This document shows positions 60,945 to 64,000 of a stretch of 64,000 nt of DNA, one piece after another. Location: positions 33,653 through 97,652 of the forward strand of contig CAKKQC010000019.1 of the NCBI GenBank assembly GCA_919901855.1, written 5' to 3'. Made by a program: the position numbers and the translations under genes. The notes under the pieces are model-generated. The model ran no database searches. It was not told the origin of the DNA and saw nothing but the letters and a program-made list of their open reading frames with translations. Within the stretch, counting starts at the first letter, position 1; each line of letters opens with the position of its first letter. Origin of the DNA: a bacterium. GTDB lineage: Bacteria; Oederibacteriota; CAKKQC01.

Positions 60945-61702
60945 CGGCTGCGGGTCCTTCGCGCGATCATGGCGGCATAATACCCGGCTCCGAATCCGTT
61001 GTCGATGTTGACCACTGCGATCCCCGGCGCGCACGCGTTCATCATCGCGAGCAGGGCGGCCAGTCCCCGGTAGCTCGCGCCGTAGCCGACGCTCGTCGGC
61101 ACCGCCACCACCGGCCGGTCCGTGAGTCCCCCGACCACGCTCGGCAGCGCTCCTTCCATGCCGGCCGCGACGACGAGGGCGTCCGCCGCCCCCAGGAGCT
61201 TCCGCGCCGCGAACAGGCGGTGCAGGCCGGCGACGCCCGCGTCGTAGTGCCGCTGCACCCGGACGCCCAGGAACTCGGCCGTCCGCGCTGCTTCCTCCGC
61301 CACCGGGATGTCGCTCGTGCCCGCGCAGAGCACGCCGACCAGACCATGCGCGGGAGCCGGGACGGCCTTGCCGGCCACGAGCACGCGCGAGTCCCGGTCG
61401 TATGCCACGCGCAGACCGGCGCCGCGCAGGCGGTCCGCCAGCGCTTCCGGCGCCCTGGTCGCGAGCGCGCGCCCCGAACGGCGCACGAGGGACCGGATCA
61501 CGGCTTCGGATTGGCCAAGGCTCTTGCCTTCGCAGAACACGACCTCGGGGGAGCGCGTGCGAAGCTCGCGGTGGAAATCGAGGCGGGCGAATCCCATATC
61601 CTCGAACGGGAGCCATCGAAGACGACCGAGGGCGGCGCGGGCCGAGAGACGGCCGCGCCGGACATCCCGGAGCACGGCGAGCACGTCTCGGGGCGCCCGC
61701 AT
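60941..61702 (-). CDS. larB: Nickel-pincer cofactor biosynthesis protein LarB
   Basis: LarB carboxylates nicotinic acid adenine dinucleotide, the first step to the nickel-pincer cofactor. The 253-residue product has 'EVVFCEGKSLGQSEAVIRSL', 'AGTSDIPVAEEAARTAEFLG', then 'VRVQRHYDAGVAGLHRL'. It also has the AIR-carboxylase-like 'VVAAGMEGALPSVVGGLTDR', then 'PVVAVPTSVGYGASYRGLAA' and 'NIDNGFGAGYYA'. The ATG at 61702 overlaps the end of yraN; the in-frame upstream Arg-rich extension was rejected. Confidence 0.93.
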   Translation of the reverse strand: MRAPRDVLAVLRDVRRGRLSARAALGRLRWLPFEDMGFARLDFHRELRTRSPEVVFCEGKSLGQSEAVIRSLVRRSGRALATRAPEALADRLRGAGLRVAYDRDSRVLVAGKAVPAPAHGLVGVLCAGTSDIPVAEEAARTAEFLGVRVQRHYDAGVAGLHRLFAARKLLGAADALVVAAGMEGALPSVVGGLTDRPVVAVPTSVGYGASYRGLAALLAMMNACAPGIAVVNIDNGFGAGYYAAMIARRTRSR

Positions 61703-62082
61703 CACGCCCACCCGGGCCGGAAGGCGTCGGGCAGATGGGATACGGACGGATCCCCCGCGTCGCCGACCGCCACGACGACCACGTCGAAACGGCAAACGGG
61801 GGGACGGGAGGCGTACCGTTGAAGGTAGGCGTCCGCGGCTCTGAGCATCCGGCGCTGCTTCCGGGCGTCCACGGATTCCGCCCCCGAACCGAAAGTGGTG
61901 CCGCGCCGCGTCTTGACCTCGACGAACACCAGGGTGGAACCTTCCCAGGCGATCACGTCGAGCTCGCCCGTCCGCTTCCGCCAGTTCCGCGCCTCGATCC
62001 GGAACCCGTGCCGTTCCAGCCAGCGCACGGCGAGATCCTCCCCCGCCTGACCGGTGACTATATGGGGCGCCTGTTGTGCCAT
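61702..62082 (-). CDS. yraN: YraN (UPF0102) family endonuclease-like protein
   Basis: The 126-residue product has the UPF0102 pattern 'GQAGEDLAVRWLERHGFRIE', then 'ARNWRKRTGELDVIAWEGST' and 'LVFVEVKTRRGTTFGSGAES'. It also has 'VDARKQRRMLRAADAYLQRY'. The Glu, Asp and Glu-x-Lys residues resemble the Holliday-junction-resolvase-like nuclease fold, but the family's function is not established. It lies between an ExeA-like ATPase and larB. Confidence 0.93.
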   Translation of the reverse strand: MAQQAPHIVTGQAGEDLAVRWLERHGFRIEARNWRKRTGELDVIAWEGSTLVFVEVKTRRGTTFGSGAESVDARKQRRMLRAADAYLQRYASRPPVCRFDVVVVAVGDAGDPSVSHLPDAFRPGWA

Positions 62083-62105
62083 GTGCTCAGGTGATTGTAC
62101 CCCCC

Positions 62106-62164
62106 AACCCTTCGACTCCCTCGCTTCGCTCGGTCGCTCAGGGTTAGGGGCCAGGAAGGCCCCT
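62106..62164. repeat. Double hairpin between the ExeA-like gene and yraN
   Basis: AACCCT (62106-62111) pairs with AGGGTT (62140-62145) around a CGAC...GTCG inner stem and a CTCGCTTCGCTCG core. It adjoins AGGGGCC/GGCCCCT (62146-62152 with 62158-62164), which reaches the stop codon of the upstream gene. The CTCGCTTCGCTCG-type core resembles palindromes scattered between genes in many bacteria. It may end transcription or be a mobile repeat. Confidence 0.55.
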
Positions 62165-62990
62165 AATCGCTCTTCTTGAGGCCGAGGTCCGTCGCGACGG
62201 TACGCACGATCTCGGCGTCGAGCTGGCTCTTCCGGGTGAGGTATCCCTCGAGCAGGGCATTGTCGCAGATCGTGTTGATCAGCCGGGGGATCCCCTTGCT
62301 GAACTGGAAGACTTCGACGAGCGCGTTCTCGGTCAGGAGGTTGTCCGCCCCGCCCGCGATCCGGATGCGGTGGCGGATGTAGGCGCCCGTCGACGGCAGG
62401 GTCAGATACTTGAGACTGAACCGGAGGGCGATCCGCTGGACGAGCGGCGGGTCCACGGCCATGTTCTTCTCCAGCTCGGGCAGGCCGATGAGCACGATAG
62501 ACAGGAGCTTCTTGCCGGGCTCCTCGAAGTTGAGCAGGCCGCGGAACTCCTCGAACATGGACTTGGACTGGATCATGTTGGCCTCGTCCACGAGCACGAC
62601 CGCCTTCTTGCCCTCCTGGTGGAACGTCAGAAGCCGCTCGTATAGCTGGCCGATGAGCGTCTTCTTGTCGTCCCCGGGCTTCTCGATATCGAACTGGGTC
62701 GCCACCTTGCGCAGGAACCAGTCCGGCGTGACCTCGCTGTGCACGATCACCATGAGGGCGGATTTGTACTTGTCCGGCTGGGCGAAGAGCTTCTCGTTCA
62801 CCTTCCACGCGAGGAGGGTCTTGCCGGTCCCCGAATCCCCCAGCATGACCGTTAGCCCCTTCATCGTGTCGATCGCGTGCATGAGGCGCACCATGGCCTC
62901 CGCATGCTGGTCGCTCTCGAAGAAGAAACGGCTGTCCGGCGCGTTGGAGAACGGCTGTTCGCGGAGGTTGTAGAACTGCTCGTAGCTCAT
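62163..62990 (-). CDS. ExeA/GspA-like AAA+ ATPase
   Basis: The 275-residue product begins 'MSYEQFYNLREQPFSNAPDS' and has Walker A 'GDSGTGKTLLAWKVNE' (about residues 50-65) and Walker B 'KKAVVLVDEANMIQSKSMFE'. The sensor region 'SIVLIGLPELEKNMAVDPPL' and a C-terminal helical part 'GIPRLINTICDNALLEGYLT' follow. ExeA (GspA) of Aeromonas is a peptidoglycan-linked ATPase helping secretin assembly. Similar ATPases also serve type IV pili and other envelope machines. No secretin or pilus gene is visible here, so the role is undecided. Length is shorter than ExeA; it lacks the C-terminal peptidoglycan-binding domain. Confidence 0.85.
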   Translation of the reverse strand: MSYEQFYNLREQPFSNAPDSRFFFESDQHAEAMVRLMHAIDTMKGLTVMLGDSGTGKTLLAWKVNEKLFAQPDKYKSALMVIVHSEVTPDWFLRKVATQFDIEKPGDDKKTLIGQLYERLLTFHQEGKKAVVLVDEANMIQSKSMFEEFRGLLNFEEPGKKLLSIVLIGLPELEKNMAVDPPLVQRIALRFSLKYLTLPSTGAYIRHRIRIAGGADNLLTENALVEVFQFSKGIPRLINTICDNALLEGYLTRKSQLDAEIVRTVATDLGLKKSD

Positions 62991-63050
62991 CTGGTCACCT
63001 CAACCTGGCCTTCGAGCGGCGTTCCCGCCACCCTCGAGCCTAATCAGACA

Positions 63051-64000
63051 TCAGACATACGAAACTCGCGGCCTCGCCCGCACGGGCTCCGGCGCCGCCA
63101 CGACGGCCGCCGGTTCCAGCCTCGGCGGCGCCGCCGGTGCCGGTGCCGAGGGCCGTGCCGGGGGTTCCGGCGCCGCGCTCGGCATCTCGGGCAGGGCCAA
63201 CCGGGCCCTCATTTCGGCCACCTTTTGCCTGAGGTCCGCGCGTCCCGGCTCGCGCTTGAGCACCGACTCGTACACGCTCAAGGCCTCTTCGAGGTGACCC
63301 TGACTAAGATAAACCTCGGCCATCGTCTCCGTCAACGGGTCCTCGGACGAGGCCGCCGGCAGGCCCAAGGCCAGGGGGAACGCCGGTCCACCCGGCTCCT
63401 CGGGGCCCGCCTTGGCCAGAATCTGCTCCCGGGTAGCCTCGTGGGACACCGGCGCTGCACGGTCCGCACGCGCCTGATACTCACGCTCCAACTGGGCGCG
63501 AATGCGCTTTTCGACCGCTTCCGCGGTCTCGGCGGGGGGAGGCGGCGGCTCGGCCGCCCGCACGGGCGGTCCCGCCACGGGCGCCGCCGGGGCGGGCGCG
63601 GCGGCGGCCGCCGGGGCACTGCGCGCCGCCGGTGGAAGGCCCGCCTGTCGCTTGCCCGCCGATTTCGCCATGAACTCCGCCATGACCGCCTGAATGCTGT
63701 CCTTGATACTCGCGTCGTCGGGCACGAGCAGTTGCGCCTGATTCAGGAAGTCGAGAGCCTCGTCGAACGAGCCCTGCCGCATCGCGGATTGCGCCATGCT
63801 GATCATGCGTTTCGCCCGCTGATCCGGCGTAAGGACGGTCTTCGGTCGCGGTGGCGCCACCGCGGGCATCGCGGTCATCTCCGAGGCGACCGCGGGCCGC
63901 ACGGCCGGCACGGGAGCCTGCGGCATGGCCGCCGCCGGCCTCGGCGGCACCGCCGGCGCCCGCAGGACGGGCGGCGCGGGCGCAGCGGCCGGAATGCGCG
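63051..64000 (-). CDS. TPR-containing low-complexity protein (5' end beyond window)
   Basis: The frame is open to the window edge, so the N-terminus is not seen. Visible sequence has Pro/Ala-rich segments around TPR-like helices at 'AKRMISMAQSAMRQGSFDEA', then 'LDFLNQAQLLVPDDA', and 'TETMAEVYLSQGHLEEALSV', then 'YESVLKREPGRADLRQKVAE'. It ends in Pro/Ala/Arg-rich sequence. Such TPR proteins often scaffold pilus or secretion components; here it precedes an ExeA-like ATPase by 60 bp and may be its partner. I do not recognise a named family. Confidence 0.7.
   Translation of the reverse strand, partial: RIPAAAPAPPVLRAPAVPPRPAAAMPQAPVPAVRPAVASEMTAMPAVAPPRPKTVLTPDQRAKRMISMAQSAMRQGSFDEALDFLNQAQLLVPDDASIKDSIQAVMAEFMAKSAGKRQAGLPPAARSAPAAAAAPAPAAPVAGPPVRAAEPPPPPAETAEAVEKRIRAQLEREYQARADRAAPVSHEATREQILAKAGPEEPGGPAFPLALGLPAASSEDPLTETMAEVYLSQGHLEEALSVYESVLKREPGRADLRQKVAEMRARLALPEMPSAAPEPPARPSAPAPAAPPRLEPAAVVAAPEPVRARPRVSYV

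Noticed and set aside
59730..61616. 628-codon frame suggesting a larger LarC
   Set aside because: The upstream part is out-of-frame larB. The GTG at 60944 gives the conserved LarC N-terminus and a 4-bp overlap with larB.

Overview
This 64 kb window is a high-GC chromosomal segment from a motile, diderm (Gram-negative-type) bacterium. BamA and an MS-ring/rod/hook flagellar operon show the outer membrane and the motility. Every gene I can support, and both tRNAs, lie on the minus strand, so transcription runs from high to low coordinates. The base composition, alanine/proline-rich protein tails and gene order (flgBC-fliEFG-H-I-J-K-flgD-flgE-flbD-motAB-fliL, as in spirochaetes and many deep-branching diderms) fit an uncultivated high-GC lineage such as Rokubacteria/Methylomirabilota or a deltaproteobacterial relative. 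That placement is inference; no marker was searched.

Layout in transcription order. 64000-59730: a TPR/low-complexity protein (cut by the window edge), an ExeA-type AAA+ ATPase, the YraN family protein, and larB-larC for the nickel-pincer cofactor. 59566-28516: an almost unbroken translation/transcription array of about 31 kb. It runs tRNA-Thr, tuf, rpmG, tRNA-Trp, secE, nusG, rplK-A-J-L, rpoB-rpoC, rpsL-rpsG-fusA, the S10 and spc operons (rpsJ to rplO), secY-adk-map-infA-rpmJ, and the alpha operon (rpsM-K-D, rpoA, rplQ). A good sigma70-type promoter sits just upstream of tRNA-Thr. 28505-19245: housekeeping genes hisS, aspS, phoH, ybeY, a CorC/HlyC-type CBS protein, a DUF1573-cytochrome c fusion, and bamA, which ends in a terminator-like hairpin.

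19244-16717 is an accessory patch. It holds a 447-bp gene-free stretch with nested palindromes, a UPF0175 antitoxin-like gene, a two-gene DUF4258-like/DUF2283 module, and a lone L-rhamnose isomerase. From 16500 to the left edge lies the flagellar operon. It is headed by a MerR/HspR-like regulator behind a recognisable promoter and continues through rod, MS-ring, switch, export ATPase, hook-length, hook-cap, hook and stator genes into fliL, which is cut by the window edge.

No wholly new system is evident. The most unusual points are: a 91-residue protein between fliF and fliG that repeats the FliG-binding tail of FliF; an EF-Tu with a four-cysteine insertion; a BamA whose signal peptide is encoded upstream of any canonical start codon; a repeat-bearing 983-aa FliK; a FlgE about twice the usual size; and Ala/Pro-rich tails on several ribosomal proteins.
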